Counted from the stretch's first letter, positions 34,893 to 47,868 are shown. The stretch is DNA of 64,000 nt from Lepiota brunneoincarnata (GCA_023014365.1 JAEBUN010000020.1:434001-498000), one strand, 5' to 3'. Notes: generated from the sequence alone by a model not told the origin. Numbers and translations are program-made.

Positions 34893-35664
34893 CTACCTTC
34901 TCCATTGCGCAAGCTCACTCGGACCATTTCTGTCATAACAATCCCTCATGGCCTGTTCGACTTCAAATCTTTTGAGCACACTGGGAATGTGTGCCTTCTT
35001 GCGTCGCTGACTCAACCTCCTCAGGAAATATAACCCCGCGATGAAAATGATAGTGAGGGGGACGATGACTGCGGGTGCTACAACACCCATTTTCACCCTC
35101 GAGCTCCCGTCGTGCGTTGAGGTACTGATAACAGCGTCGGTGGTCGGGGATCCATTGCTCACAGTCAGAGAGTCCGTTGAATTCCTTGCGGCATCAATTA
35201 AGCTACGACACCAAATTAGATATTATGCACTAAGCCTCATATGTTTCACTCACACAGTTGCACGCGCTAACCCTCCCTTTGTAGTCGACTGCAGCAGAAC
35301 GACCGCTGTAGCCGTATTCTCCAGCCCGGTGGAGGTGCTGAAGGATCCGCGAGAAGAGATTGCAAGGTCTATTGTAGGGCTAGGAACTGCTGACGGGTCT
35401 TCGAGCCGTGTCTGAGTAGAAATGCTGGCGCAAGTTCAGAACTAGTTGTTTAGAGTCTGTTGATCAGACAGAGATTATGTATATCTACCCGTCAGCCTCC
35501 TTGTCGCTCTGGAAATTTTGGGTGGGGGTGGTAATTGAAGTTTGATTGACCAAAGGGCTGGAGGGTGGCAGAGGGGTGGGCTCCGGGTAGTGTGTTTGCA
35601 CACCTTGACCGTTATGACCGATCTTCGGGTCCTTGTCCGTCCCATTCGAAGCACGAGTAGACAT
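34893..35664 (-). CDS. Ser/Thr-rich single-pass membrane protein 1
   Basis: Starts MSTRASNGTDKDPKIG and continues with a Ser/Thr/Pro-rich region that resembles an O-glycosylated ectodomain. An intron at about 35205-35255 leads to LIDAARNSTDSLTVSNGS. One membrane helix follows (VGVVAPAVIVPLTIIFIAGLYFL) with a basic stop-transfer RRLSQRRKKAH and a short cytoplasmic tail ending LAQWRR. No cleavable signal peptide is evident. The first splice (about 35405-35487) does not keep frame exactly, so the N-terminal exon is provisional. The design resembles wall-stress sensors or orphan mucin-like proteins; no function can be assigned. Two proteins of similar layout lie at 51429 and 62953. Confidence 0.55.
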
Positions 35665-37158
35665 TGTATGTTACCCAGGAACTCAGGCACTCTGGATATG
35701 TCGGAGAGCTGAATTCACTGCTTTGTCGGGGGGCAGCGCTGTTGGAACGTGTTCGAAAAGAACAATATCTTGTCAAAGCCTTTAAGAGGTATCATCTTGG
35801 GGGTTGAAACGATTATGCTGTTATGGAATTGTTCCCCTTTAGGTTCCACTTACAACAATTTCTTGCTATGCGCCATCTGATCCAGTGGCAGAATGACGCA
35901 GGGGTGAGAAACTCAACTATTTCTAGCAGACCTCTACAGCGTAGTAGAGCTTATACTGACAGTTGGGATCAGGCCGACAGAGTGATGGTGCAGATATATC
36001 ACAGGTTTATATCACTTACCGCTGACCATGCATCTGTTACGATCTTATCATTGCCTGAAGAGGAAATTGCCATCAGCTTGAAGCAACCTGTGATATTCTC
36101 ACAAACGCGCATCGCACAATCCAAAATATATATCACCAAGGCCGTGCTTCCCGGAATTGTGAAGCGGCTCTAACCTGTCAGTATTCTGAGTTGAGTGTCC
36201 GCGCCCGACTTGAAGGCTGACGCTGTGTTCGGGGGTAAAGACGTGCATTCGCGTACGACGTGGCATGTTTTTTTATATCTCTACGTGTCCGAGTTTCTAC
36301 GAAAGTCGGAGCTAAAAGGAATGATAGCGTATGTAAAACGAGGTTTTCTACGTAAAATGAGTGGGCGAGAGTAAGTATGAGGCGTAAGATAAGAAAAACG
36401 AGATAAGAGCGAGCCGAACTATCTACAAATAATCACGACGTACTCGCGCAGCCGAGAGGACGTCCCTGCACGACTCTTTTTCAGAATATTTTAAGCGTAT
36501 TTGATTTGTTGGCCGAATGACCTTGCGTGCCGTTCCCCGTGTCTGTTGTCGTCGATTTTCCTATCCCTCATCTGCTTTCTCACTTTCATTTTTCGCCCCC
36601 CGCCTCCAGGGCGGATCATCCGATGGCTCGTATCGATCTGAAATATCGAGGGACACAGATTACGATTGTAGTGGGTCATGAGCAGGTGCCGCGCAACTGT
36701 AATTTGCATTTGAATGGGGGTGTTGCACCCGACGCGTCCGACACGTTCAAACTCGGACCAAGATCCATTTAGAGTTCACACCGTTGTCCAACAGACGAAG
36801 TACGAATGGGCTTGTTCATGGATCCGTCAATCATTAGGCAGAAGGCCAAACATCGCTGTAGCCCATTCAAAGGGATGTTAAAACAACAGTTAGTAGGACG
36901 GGCGCAACTTATGGGACGGCGTGAAGTGGACGAAGGAGGGGCGACTCCCACTGACAAAAGCAAGGGTTCGTTTGTGATGTACCCGGGCGACTTATCTGCA
37001 CTCATAGATAATTATTCGAAAGAACTTATACGAATCATATAGACAGGATACGCGCGTAGAGTCATTGTATACTACGGAGCATTAAAGCCATTCATGAACC
37101 TAAAGCGAGTGGGGTGAATCAATGAGTCGAGCGCGAAGAACACTGAGCCACGTACCAT
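35665..37158. other. Intergenic region
   Basis: About 1.5 kb. Frames at 35823-36173 and 36806-37042 (+) have ATG starts but no family features or introns and are not called. Purine-rich stretch near 36370-36410. Confidence 0.45.
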
Positions 37159-37621
37159 CTAGATCTTGAAACCACACGCAGTGACTGGAACCTCCCTGGC
37201 GGCAATTCGGATGTCTCCAGAGATTTCATTGACTTCCAACCCCGTCAACTCCTCCAACCCAGTAAGGCTGGAAATAAAACCAGCGGGGGCCTGGTTGATA
37301 ATAGTGAAGGCGCGAACTGTCACAGTTCCATCCTCGCGGACGTAGGACAGCTCGTAGCAAGAGCCACAGTCTAGTGGAGTTGAACCCCTCGACAACGAAC
37401 GAGCCCGCGATGAAAGGGAAGTTCGGGATGGACCCGAAAGTGGGGTGTCCATGGAGTACGCCTGCATCTGCAGAGCAGGCAGTGGTACCGAGGGTCTCAC
37501 TGGCTACATCATAGCGCCTGTCATAGTTGAGGATGGTGGGGAAAGGACGCTGGGCCAGAGCTGGAGCAGCAGAGATGGCGGTGGTGAGGAGAGCGAAGAC
37601 AGTAGAGGCAGTGAACTTCAT
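37159..37621 (-). CDS. Cerato-platanin family secreted protein 2
   Basis: Paralogue of the protein at 18255-18722. Signal peptide MKFTASTVFALLTTAISAAPALA, then TILNYDRRYDVASETLGTTACSADAG (split here as a description only), FGSIPNFPFIAGS, EGFNST, CGSCYELSYV, FTIINQAPAGFISSL, LEVNEISGDI and a final Cys in VTACGF. Four cysteines match the family. A single extra base at about 37372 shifts the frame between EGFNST and CGSCYEL; otherwise intact. Length about 150 residues. TATA-like TATAAAAGAG is about 65 bp upstream of the start. Cerato-platanins are secreted wall-associated proteins that bind chitin fragments. Confidence 0.87.
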
Positions 37622-38673
37622 GGTGGTTGCTGTTGGTGCGGAAGACTTCTGGTGTCTGTCTTCACCGAGCTGATCCAGAGCTCTTTTATACCTTTCTTGA
37701 AGCCCCTGTTTGTTCATTTGGACGATGGATAGATGGTCCGAGTGACCAAGGTACATTGTCCAGAGTTAGGTATACGGGGAAGTTTGCAATTCGCGTGGCA
37801 CAACTACCCCATGCTACACTTTTCCAGTGGCCTTTGATGTTAAGCAATGATGAAAAGGCCCCTTTGCAATCCCGGTAGGGTATGCGGGGCAATGTATCGT
37901 AAGTCGTTCTCTTCGCTATGCCGTTTTTTTCGCGAGGTGTACGGCTTTGGGGTTCATGATTACCGCAAACAGAAGGCCGTTCTACTGAGGCGTTCGAAAT
38001 ATTCGTCTCTGTATCCCCGGTTCCTGTTTTGCAGACGCTTTGAGCGAAGTTGCCGTTCTAAATATAGGTTTAAAAAGGACCGAAGGCTTACTGTGTTCAA
38101 CAAATGCCGGCATACCAAGGCAACATAACGCTCGGGAAAACGTCGGATGTCTGGGCTTTTGTTGTGGAATGCAATAGTTGCAGGAGCTGCCCAAATGAGT
38201 TCAGCACGGTGACAAATCGATGTGGGGGCTTTGTTTCATGCGCCAGAAACGGAGACTGGAATGAGTTCACAACAGACGATGCGCTTTGCTTGGAAGGTGC
38301 CCTTTCACTGCTGGAAGATTTGGTTTGAGGGTTGCCGCGTCGAGAACATGTAACTATCTGCTAGGGAGTAGCTTAAAGTCTGAGGCATTAACTGAGTGCA
38401 CTTGGGGCTAAATCCACAGGTCCGACCTCTAAGGAGATTTCCAGTAAGTGTATGCTTATGGGGAGGAGTCGTCACATTGTATGTTAAAATTGTATCATAT
38501 TGGGAGGCTGATGTCGGAACATATGATTGGGGGTAGTCGTGCTGGGGTGTTAGCGAATTCCGGAGTCGAAGCGTGGGTAACACACATGAAAATCATCACC
38601 CGGTATCTGCAATGGGCCATGAAAGTGCTCATTGCTCAGTGCCTCAGTGCTGGGTAGAAGACTATGTACAGGT
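37622..38673. other. Cerato-platanin 2 upstream region
   Basis: Contains the promoter and the block 38134-38255 shared with 19214-19275. No gene supported. Confidence 0.5.
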
Positions 38674-39138
38674 CGAAGCTGTCTTAACCCATACCATACT
38701 CTATGATACCCCATAGGTTTTTTCTTCTATCAACTTGGTTCGCAGAGGTTTTAGGGTCAAAACCCATAACTCTGTCATACCTCTTAGCCCATAGGTCTCA
38801 TATGGTGAAAACCCATAGCGCTGGTGCCATATATAGTAAGGAGGTGTACATGGGGTAAGAACATTTGAGCGCCCAAACAAGTTCACACTGTTCAGAAAGT
38901 TGACTTGAGGTGAAGAAAGTGATCCATTTCACATCTACACTGCTACAATGACCCATACCTTGCTGGGCCCTGTTGAAATTCTTGGAAAGGGGCTTAGGGT
39001 TTACAATAGCCAGATTATTTCTAGCGATTTTTAATTTAATTTTTATTTAGAATTAATTGGTCTTTTTCGTAACCCATACTCTATGAAAACCCATAGCTTG
39101 GACTTTCCACGAACTGCTATGGGTTAAGACAGCTTCGG
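38674..39138. mobile_element. MITE-like non-autonomous DNA transposon
   Basis: Perfect 20-bp terminal inverted repeats: 38674-38693 (starting CGAAGCTGTC, ending ACCCATA) and its reverse complement at 39119-39138. The similarity continues imperfectly a few bases outward (TACAG). The 465-bp body is AT-rich in the middle and carries repeated ACCCATA/CCATAG words, also in inverted sense, including a near-copy of AACCCATACTCTATGA at both ends. No coding capacity. No clear target-site duplication was found, so the superfamily is not assigned. Confidence 0.72.
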
Positions 39139-39267
39139 CTGTAGTGAAAAATCAAAGCTGCCAGGGCGTTGAGTGAGTGTTTGGCAGGACATGTTGAACC
39201 AAACAACGCCGTGCCCGACTGTGTCCGACGTCACTTGGCACAAGGAGCTCATAACCTTTAGAAATCC

Positions 39268-40349
39268 ATGTTTCGGGCGGCGTCGCGTCTGGTGAGTGTG
39301 GCGCAAGAAAGGGATACCTATCCTTTGCTTATATATCTCTCATCAGCCAAAGAGAACCCTTCTTGCCGCCACCGCTGCAGGCACCGTTGCCCTTCAAGAA
39401 CGCCCCCGCGAGAAAGTAAGCCACGCAGTTTTTGAGCGGCTTCGGCGTGTTGATAATGTTTGGAACAACATAGCTCTCAATATACCCTTCTCCGGACCTT
39501 GAAATAATCCTTATTAGAGCACCCTCTGCTTTGGAGACTCACATTGGTGTCGCTCGTCGACAAGTTTGCCAAACATACAGGGACGGCCGCGACTATGTCC
39601 AGGGATGGGTATCGAAGTGGATTGGCATTGAGCATGCCTGTTGAAAGTAAGCACAGGTAGAGTCCAGGAGTGTTCTCAAAAGGAAAGAATTCATGGGCTT
39701 ATGACCTTTTCAGATCGCGTCAAGTCTATAATCTCACCGCAAGAATCCCTCACTCCCGGATTACTCTATGTCGGTGTCGCCACCCTCACAGGCTCTATTA
39801 TTCGCACGCAACCGTCGCCTCCTCACTCGTTTCGTTTTGCCACCAGCCTTCCTCTTTGTCTCTGCCGTATATTTCCTCCCCAAAACTACCACCAACCTAT
39901 CGGGCTACTTCGGATCTATTGAGGACACCTACTTTCCTGCCTTCTCCGAGAAGCATGAGATCGCTAAAGCTCACACAGTGATGACTTGGGAGAAGGTAAA
40001 GGAGGCGACCAAGGGTACTAGGTTGCAGGTCAATCGTGGGGCAGTCAGTGCTGTCGAGAAGGTGCAGGAGGTCACTGGATTGAAACTCAGAGAGACCTTT
40101 GGCTGGGCGGGAGAGACGAAAGAAAAAGTTGAGACCAAGGCTTTCCAAGTAACAGAGGCCATCGAGAAGGTGGTAGAGGAGAAAAAAGCAGCTGTAGAGC
40201 AGAAGCTTGAGGAGGTCACCGAGAGTGGGAAGAAGGTTGGGCAGGAAGAGAAGAAAGACGGGCAAGGGGAGAAGGAGGACAAGCATGGAGAAAAGAGGGA
40301 CGGGCAGGGGGAGAATAGGGACGAGCAAAAAGACGAGAGGTTAATATAG
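39268..40349 (+). CDS. MICOS complex subunit of the MIC26/MIC27 (apolipoprotein O) family
   Basis: Mitochondrial inner-membrane protein that shapes cristae junctions. Exon 1 (39268-39291) and exon 2 (39347-39415) give MFRAASRLPKRTLLAATAAG, a mitochondrial-type presequence. Exon 3 continues with ALETHIGVARRQVCQTY and exon 4 with QESLTPGLLYVGVATLTGSI, ARNRRLLTRFVLPPAFLF and YFLPKTTTNL. The two hydrophobic segments and the YFLP motif are typical of the family. A long charged tail (EKVVEEKKAAVEQKLEEVTE, then Lys/Glu/Gly/Asp repeats) follows, which is longer than usual and probably helical. Single extra bases near 39639 and 39803 must be ignored to keep frame. Confidence 0.85.
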
Positions 40350-40966
40350 ACCCCAGGGGGCACAATCATATTAGAGTCCCTTGGGCCCGCCATTCCTTGA
40401 TCACCCATCGCGTACTTGAAACTGTGGAGCCCAGCTTGGGGGGAAGCTTGAGTAACACTGTAAGCAAAAATTCCACCGTGACAGTACAAATCTCCGCATT
40501 AGAGAAGTGAAACTTAGCCTAGTTTAATTCCGCAAAAGTGCCATACAAGTGCAAACCATTCTGATAATAGTGACGGTAGGAACTTGTACTATGCTCGTGA
40601 ACGTAGGGTCGAGCTGGATCGCTGGTCCTACTTGAATTTTTGAAGAGAGGGAATGGAGTTTGTAACCCCCCGGACCGCCGGCCAATTACGACCTCTGATG
40701 CCTTCGCGCCACCTGTCGTCTTACCACTAGCTCTTGAGATACCATCATCCACCCTATCACCTCAGACTGGGACGCTTATCTGGGCACAAAAACATTCCAC
40801 CGTCGCATGATTCGGGAGAAACCAATCAAGAAGGATCCTCCACTCTCTGACGGTTGTTCTGCTTCGCGTTCTCCCATTGACATGGTCATGCGACTAGGTA
40901 TCTAATTTGTGCATCGGTCCGCCTCATACCCTATGACCTGGATATTAGGTACATAAGAACACGACA
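40350..40966. other. Intergenic region
   Basis: Between the MICOS gene and the rhamnosidase. A minus frame at 40519-40752 has no family features. Nothing called. Confidence 0.45.
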
Positions 40967-43571
40967 ATGTCCCCATGGATTCTCGTGCTCAAAATGTTTC
41001 GTCTGATTTTTCTCTTGTTTTACGTCCATCTTGTCGCGTGTTTGGCACCCCCAGGAGACTGGGATGCTTTCAATTTTGCTCCATCATCCAGGGTTGTCGC
41101 ACCTGTCGCTGTCCACTCTTTTCATGGATCGGTCGCGGATCCTCAAAACCTACTTGGAGGCAAAGGGAAAACCACGTTCTCGTCGGCGGGTAGTTGGCTA
41201 GCTCTGGATTTCGGAATTGAGGTACGACAGAATTCTAGAACCCATTTCATTGTTAAAAAATAAGTTACTTGCTTTTTCAAGGTGGGAGGCCTGATATCGT
41301 TCAACATCAATGCCGCCACAGCGAATTCAGCCCTCGCACTTTCGTTCACCGAATCATCAATGTTCATACGTACTACAGTCATCCGATGATTCCTCATTTC
41401 CTTCCGCGAACACCACTTATGACGGCGTTTTACAAGTTCAAAGGCCGCTTGCCGCCGGTTTATGGCAGCAGCCTGCTGCTACCCTCCGAGGCGGATTTCG
41501 ATTCTTAACCCTTATTTCAACTTCAAAAACCCCAGTGACAGTATCCAATGTCACATGCTCGATCTCCTTCATGCCACACTTTCAGGATCTCCGCGCCTAC
41601 ACAGGATACTTCTTTGCAAAGCATCCGACATTCCATGATGAAGACTTCTTGACAAAAAGTGCGGTTGACTAGATTTCTAAGCGAATTTGTCTCGTCCGAC
41701 TCATCGGTGCAAATACCCAGTCTGGTATGCGGGCGCCTATACCGTGCAGACCAATACAGTGCCACTTGACACAGGACGTAAGGTGCCATTTGCACCTGCC
41801 GGAAGTATGTGGGTCTAGTTTGGATATTTGCGCCTCCCCCCCCCTCCCCCCCCTTAAGTGAATTGAAAAAAATCACCCCCAGGCTGGTTCAACAACGCCC
41901 ATCTCGGCGTCGCGGGACCAATTATTGTAGATGGTGCAAAACGTGACCGGTGAGTTGAATTGGATGATTTCCGTGCCTGAAGACAAAGTTGACAATTGTG
42001 TGCTTACATAGTGCAGTTTGGCCGGGTAAGCCCCGCTGAATTTTCGAGCCCATTGGGACACCTGCCTAACATCATGGATACAGGTGACATGGGAATCGCC
42101 GTTCCTGCTCAGTTCGTCTCGACTAATGACCTCATTCCAACGAGAAATGCACTGTCCACGATGTTTTCTGGAATGAATGCTAGGACAGGCGCTCTTCCCG
42201 AATCGGGACCGCCACTCAGTCAGCAAGGTTCAGACACGTACCACGCTTGGACGCTTATTGGGACTCGTAAGTGCTTTTGCGGAATGTGAAAATTGCGTAC
42301 GGCTCACAAGCTGGTTAGATAACTACCATCTTTTCTCTGGTGATACAGCGTGGGTGAGAGAAGTTTGGTCGAACTTTACAAAGGCGGTGGCTTTCCTGGA
42401 GGGAAAGGTCGACAAGACCGGTCTCATAAATATTACCGGTTTACGTGACTGGGCAAGACTGGGCGGTGGAGGGTATAACTCCGAAGGCAACGCCCTGTTG
42501 TACCAGGTGACAAAAGAACAATTGGTGACTGAACGGCTGGGTTATTGAGACTGTTACCTTTCGTTAGGTTCTCGTCACAGCGTCCGATCTTGCGACCCAA
42601 CTCAACCAGACACAGTTGTCTAACGCTTGGTCGGCGAATGCGACAGCCCTTAAACGGCGTTTCAATGAAGCCTTCTGGGACGAGAATGCTGGATTGTATC
42701 GAGACAATCTTACCACAACGCTCCATCCCCAAGACGCCAATTCCTTGGCTGTGATCTTCAACCTCACTGAATCAGAGGAGCAGAAGGGACGTATTAGTGA
42801 AGGGCTCCAGAAGAACTGGAATGATCTCGGCCCCGTGCCACCAGAATTGCCGGATACGATCAGTCCCTTCATCAGTGGCTTTGAGGTTTGTTACTTCCCT
42901 GCCAGGAAACAATCAGGGTGCATTAATTAAAAACCCTAGCTGCAAGCACACTTCATCGCCGGACAAGACCGGCGTGCAATGGACTTGCTAGAAAGAACGT
43001 GGGGGTATATACTGTACACCGATCTTTCCGTGCAGAGTACGCTGCTTGAAGGATTTACCGCAAACGGATCATTGGGGTAGGTACATTATTTCCACACGTG
43101 CTTGATCCGCACGCTGCTGATCACTCCACCAGTTATCGTTATGATCGTGGCTATAACAACGATCCCGCCTACACTTCTCATAGTCACGGCTGGAGCTCAG
43201 GCCCCACTTCTGCCCTCAGCTTTTATCTACTTGGGTTGACCATAACGTCAACGCAGGGGAAATCGTGGAGTCTCGCACCCCATTTGAACACAGGGGTGTC
43301 TGCAGCGGAGGGCGGATTTGAAACCCCACTTGGTCGCTTCGATGCGAAATGGGCATTTGAAAAAACCCCTGAGGGTAACGACATATTTACAATACAAGTG
43401 GCAGCGCCTCCAGGGACCGACGGGATCGTCAAACTTCCGAATGATCTGCTGGGGAGTTATACTCATGACGGTGTAACCAGGAATTTGATACTACGGGGAC
43501 CATCCGAGGTCAGATTGGGAGGGGGAAGCCACGAATTATCGTGGAATGCTGAACCTATGCAATCGCTATGA
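40967..43571 (+). CDS. Secreted GH78 alpha-L-rhamnosidase-like glycosidase
   Basis: Signal peptide (MSPWILVLKMFRLIFLLFYV, cleavage near ACLA), then an N-terminal beta-sandwich region. The (alpha/alpha)6 six-hairpin catalytic domain starts around YAGAYTVQTNTV. GH78-type motifs follow: WFNNAHLG, IIVDGAKRDRTVWPGDM with the acidic residues expected at the active site, LPESGPPLSQQGSDTYHAW, YNSEGNALLYQ, FNEAFWDENAGLY, PFISGFELQAHFIAGQ and SHSHGWSSGPTSAL. A C-terminal sandwich ends near NLILRGPSEVRLGGG. These enzymes release rhamnose from plant glycosides and pectin side chains. About ten introns. One extra base near 41381 shifts the frame. A 19-base C-rich tract lies in an intron at 41835. The MFS gene lies just downstream on the same strand. 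Confidence 0.88.
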
Positions 43572-44503
43572 CGTTGCTTGGGAAATTTTTCGTTCGCCTT
43601 GACCCTTGCTATTGAATTTGAAGTCAATTTGCAGAAACTATTTGGCGAGATGTTCTTCGTCGGATCAAGGAATTATATTTGATGACGGTTTTACCATCAC
43701 CACTGTATTGAAATTTATTGGTATGCAGCTGTTTAGAAAGATAGCAGAGCAGAGCTCGGCGCCTGAGGTCTTAAATCCGATACGGATTGTCGCACGTGAT
43801 CTTGCATGGAATACGACGTTCTTTGCATAGTGCATCGGAGAGGGTCCTAGGGTGAAACTGCCATGCAGCACTGCTCAGACATCGAAAGTGCATCTGCCAG
43901 ACCCCGACTCTTCTTTAGCCGGGTTTGCAGGACGCCCTGCATTGCACACTAATTTTCCCACACAAATACTCCCCAGTCACGCTTGTCACACGTATCCATC
44001 TGATCGAATCTCCATTGGGTCCAGGAACCAGGGCTGGTAGTGTTGTGGTCCAGTGTGCGCCCCAGGTGTGGAGAAACCACGCTCATCGAACCTGAACAGT
44101 CAGGCCACAACTGTTTACTCAAGCTCCCGCGCTTTCTGCACACCGCTTTGGCAGGAAGATGCCTCGTCGTCGGGTGCTGTCGCGGTAAGCTGCTACCGCT
44201 ACTAAAATAAATGCCTTGGGAAAACCGAGTGAACCTGGACCCTATCACACAGTTGAACCGCAACAACCGCTGTCCCCAATGGGCGGTTTACAGCAGCGTT
44301 ATGTGAACCAGGACCCTGCAAGGGCCGTTGTATATGTTATATTGGGCTTCACTCGGGTGCGTTTCTGCTGTTACTTCAAGTGTCAACCGTCCAAACCTGG
44401 TCGGGACTTACCTCTTCTGGTAGGTTGGTCCTTTCGGATGTATAAAACTGTGCAAGGAGTGAAACATGCATACCTAGGCCGTCCCCTCTTACCGCCACCG
44501 AGC
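43572..44503. other. Spacer before the MFS gene
   Basis: Rhamnosidase 3' side and MFS promoter. An in-frame extension upstream of 44504 exists but lacks coding character. Confidence 0.45.
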
Positions 44504-46431
44504 ATGCCTTCCTCCATCTCCTCCGATGAAAAGACATCCAAGGTCGACCTCGCCATCGATGTCGAGCAGGAGCAGGAGGACCGCCGGAAACTGGAACGCA
44601 AGCTCCTCAGGAAGCTCGACCTACGCATGGCTATGTTGATGATAATATTCGTCTTCAACTATGTAAGGATGCTCATCCTTCACCGCTCTTATTGTCAGTT
44701 AATATTAAATAATGTAGATTGACCGCAGCAATGTCGCGTGAGTGGTTTCAGTGCAACTCCTACGATTGCGGATCGGCTAATTCATCTTCTAGGGTGGCAA
44801 GGCTTCGAGGCTTCGAGTCTGATCTCAACTTGGACCCTGCCAAGGCACAATTCGAAACTGTGCTTTCCATATTTTACGCTGGCTATATCCTGATGATGGT
44901 ACCATCGTAAGCAGTCGACGTTGAACTTTACATATGACTTCTCACATGATCCGTTAGTAACATGCTACTGAACTATCTCGGGCGGCCTGGGATTGTATCT
45001 TCCGACGTGTTCGATCCTGTGGGGGATAGTTTCCGTCTGTACTGGTGAGTGCCTCGATGATGCCCCACTGCCTGTGCTTATGCCAAAATCTAGGTTTCAC
45101 ACACAAGTAAGCCTCTCCACTTTCCTATATCGAGGGGAAAAACATCCTCAAATTGGGCCGTTAAGTTTTGCTGGGGCTGTCCTCTGCCGATTTTTCCTTG
45201 GTTTCGTCGAGGCTGCCTTCCTTCCTGGTGCTCTGTACACGCTTGCGTCGTGGTACACTCACAGTCAGTCTTCCCTGAGAGATTGGCCGTGTGGACTTGA
45301 TACTCAACCTTCTTAGGGGAACTTGGCTTGCGACACTGCCTCATGTGGGTCGGCCTACTCGTGAGCACGGCGTTTGGCCAACTGATGGCTTCGGGAATTC
45401 TGGATAAAATGGAAGGTGTCGGAGGTTACCGGGCCTGGAGGTTCGTTCATCATTCAATGGTCTTCAGGCGGCCTCACCCCCCTCATCCCCGACTAGATGG
45501 GTCTTCTTCCTAGAGGGCGCAATTACCGTTGGCATCACCATCCCCGCATTTTTCATACTTCCGGACCTGCCGAGCAGCAAATCTAGCGAGAGATGGCTCA
45601 GTCCAGAACTCCTCAAACTCGCCCGACAGCGCAAGGAAGAGGAGATTGAGGACCTTGCGAAACTCCCCAATGTTAGCCAGTGGCGAGGCCTTATCTTGGC
45701 CGTCTCCGACTGGAGGGTCTGGTGGCTAGCCCTCTGTGTTGCTTCGTATCAACTCTCGCAAGGCTTCCACCAATACTTCCCGACGATTGTAAAGACCCTG
45801 GGTTACAACAATACCATTACGCTAGTCCTCTGCGCGCCACCTGGATTCACTGCTGCCATCTTCACATTCATACTTTCAAGGTCTGTTCGGTACCTTTGTT
45901 CGATGCTCCTTCAGTCCGTGCTCACCCGGCCATAGACACTCCGATCGTGTGCACAAGCGTTTTCCACATATTGCGTTTTCGCTTGGCATCACCACTATCG
46001 GCTGGATTATGGCTATGTCAACGATGAACGTAGCTGTTCGATATACCTCAATGTAAGAATTCCTACAGCACAACAAAAGGGGGCTCGGTTTTCAACGTCC
46101 ATCTAGATTCCTGATGAATGCCATTCCTGGAGGCTTCGTCGTCATCCTCGCGTGGGTCAGCAATACCATCACGACACCACCAGCCAAAAAGGCAGTAGCC
46201 ATTGGCATTGTCGTCGCATTCTCTCAGCTCGGTTCTCTGGCGGGCTCGTATGTCTTCCCGGCGCGCTGGGGACCCCGGTATGTCACCTCTTTTGGCATTT
46301 CTATCGGTGCAGCTGGCATCACCATCCTCATGTGCTTCATTCTGCGACTATACCTCGCGTCTGAGAACAAAAAGGCGGAGAAAGCTGTTCAAGAAAACCC
46401 TGAACTAAAGCCTTACAAATATCTGTTGTAA
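44504..46431 (+). CDS. MFS transporter, anion:cation symporter (Dal5/allantoate permease-like) family
   Basis: Twelve-helix plasma-membrane transporter. A short acidic N-terminus leads into LRKLDLRMAMLMIIFVFNY, then IDRSNVAVARLRGFE after an intron. Further blocks are FETVLSIFYAGYILMMVPSN, LLNYLGRP, LPTCSILWGIVSVCTG, FLGFVEAAFLPGALYTLASWY, GGYRAWRWVFFLEGAITV and LPDLPSS. The second half has WWLALCVASYQLSQGFHQYFP, GWIMAMSTMN, a helix 10 region and a tail ending ELKPYKYLL. The D-R-S-N-V-A motif and the FxEAxFxPG segment are typical of the ACS family, which carries organic anions such as allantoate, pantothenate or sugar acids. A single extra G near 44990 breaks frame. The substrate is unknown; proximity to a rhamnosidase suggests a sugar or sugar-acid product, as inference only. 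Confidence 0.88.
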
Positions 46432-47868
46432 TTTCTGGCGCGTAACAACTGGCTCCCAATCTTCACCGCTTGTAATGAAAAATTAGTTCAGTGACTCTCT
46501 CTCTCTTGTGTATTCATGGGTCCTGTGTTACGACGGGTTATATGGGTTTATTGTTGGAGTCTAATCCATTGAATGTGTTCATCAACTATCTACCCGAGTC
46601 CGAACTGACGGGAGCATGGTTCATCAGTCTAAATTCCATCAATAATACTAGAAATAGCCCGACACGTGGGCCTCTCGACGAATCACCAGCCTCTTATCGA
46701 CGTCCCCAGAACAACAGTGTTGTGCGCTTGTCCGAGGCGAGACGTTCATCACTACGCACTATGTCAGCGATACCCGATCACGGACATGTTATGATATAGA
46801 TACAGGCACTGTTTACCAGCCACCATTTGTGTTTCGGACCGGGTGGCGTCGAATTGACGAGGAAGTTCCCCCTGCATAGAGGCCCTAGGTCCGGTGTTAA
46901 GTAGGCGCTTGAGCCTGGCGTCGTCTGCCCCTCCTGAACCGCGTATGCGTTAGGAGATTTGCGGGGTACCGTGTAACGTTATTATGAGGGGAGGGGAGTG
47001 GTTCATGATATCCCGAACTAGCGGGCAATTGAACAATCAATTAGCAGTCCATCTTTGCGACAAGTAGAGAAGCACTGGGTGATTTCCCGGTCGGGACGGC
47101 TAATCATATGGAAAAGGAAGACAACCCGTGGCTGGTGCGACAGGAATATTTCCATCAAGTTGGTGGTTCACGATGTTAGCCTCGGGTAGTAAGCTCAACT
47201 CGGGAAGGATATATGTATATAATGCTATTTTTGTGGTCCCGATCAAGGAGATTATTTCTGGTATTGCTGGGACAGGGGGGGGTCAACTTTCAAGCAGCTC
47301 AAGGTCGAGAATGGCAATGATAAGAATCGAAAGTAACATACTGTTACTGTGAACGAGACAAGATTTGGAGAGGGAGCGACAAGGGCCGTATGATCAGAAG
47401 GTTGGTTAGATGTTCGAATAGTTTTTCTTGCCCCATTGTCGAGTTCCTGTCCCCCCCCCCCCTTCCCCCGAGAAAAGGAGAGCGTTCTCAGGGGGGAAGC
47501 AGTAAAGGTCATTCGTGAATGGTGATGGAATTGAAGAGTTTAAATGCAGGAAGTCTGCTCTCTCCAGAAGGGAATACAAGTGTGAATTCCTTGTCAACAC
47601 TTTTTTGAGTGTGTTGACTTTGTATAGATTTAATTAAGTGTACAAATTCTGACTTCAGCTAAACCACTTTATTGCTCATTGGTGCACGGAGAGCTTGCTT
47701 ATCGGTATCTCTATATTGATCTCTTCTCACCTCATCTTATCTCATCTCAATAAAGATTGGAAAACAAACAGGTGATTCCGGATGAGCATACAATAATTCA
47801 CAATGTCACTTCAAGATGTGTTATTGAATCTTATCCTGGCCATCTGCATAATAGAGTTATTGAAAGCA
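46432..47868. other. Intergenic region with a poly-C run
   Basis: About 1.4 kb with no gene seen. A run of 12 C at 47451-47462 followed by TTCCCCC. Confidence 0.5.

Noticed and set aside
36806..37042. 79-codon + frame with ATG
   Set aside because: No family, no neighbouring exon, no promoter features; likely chance.
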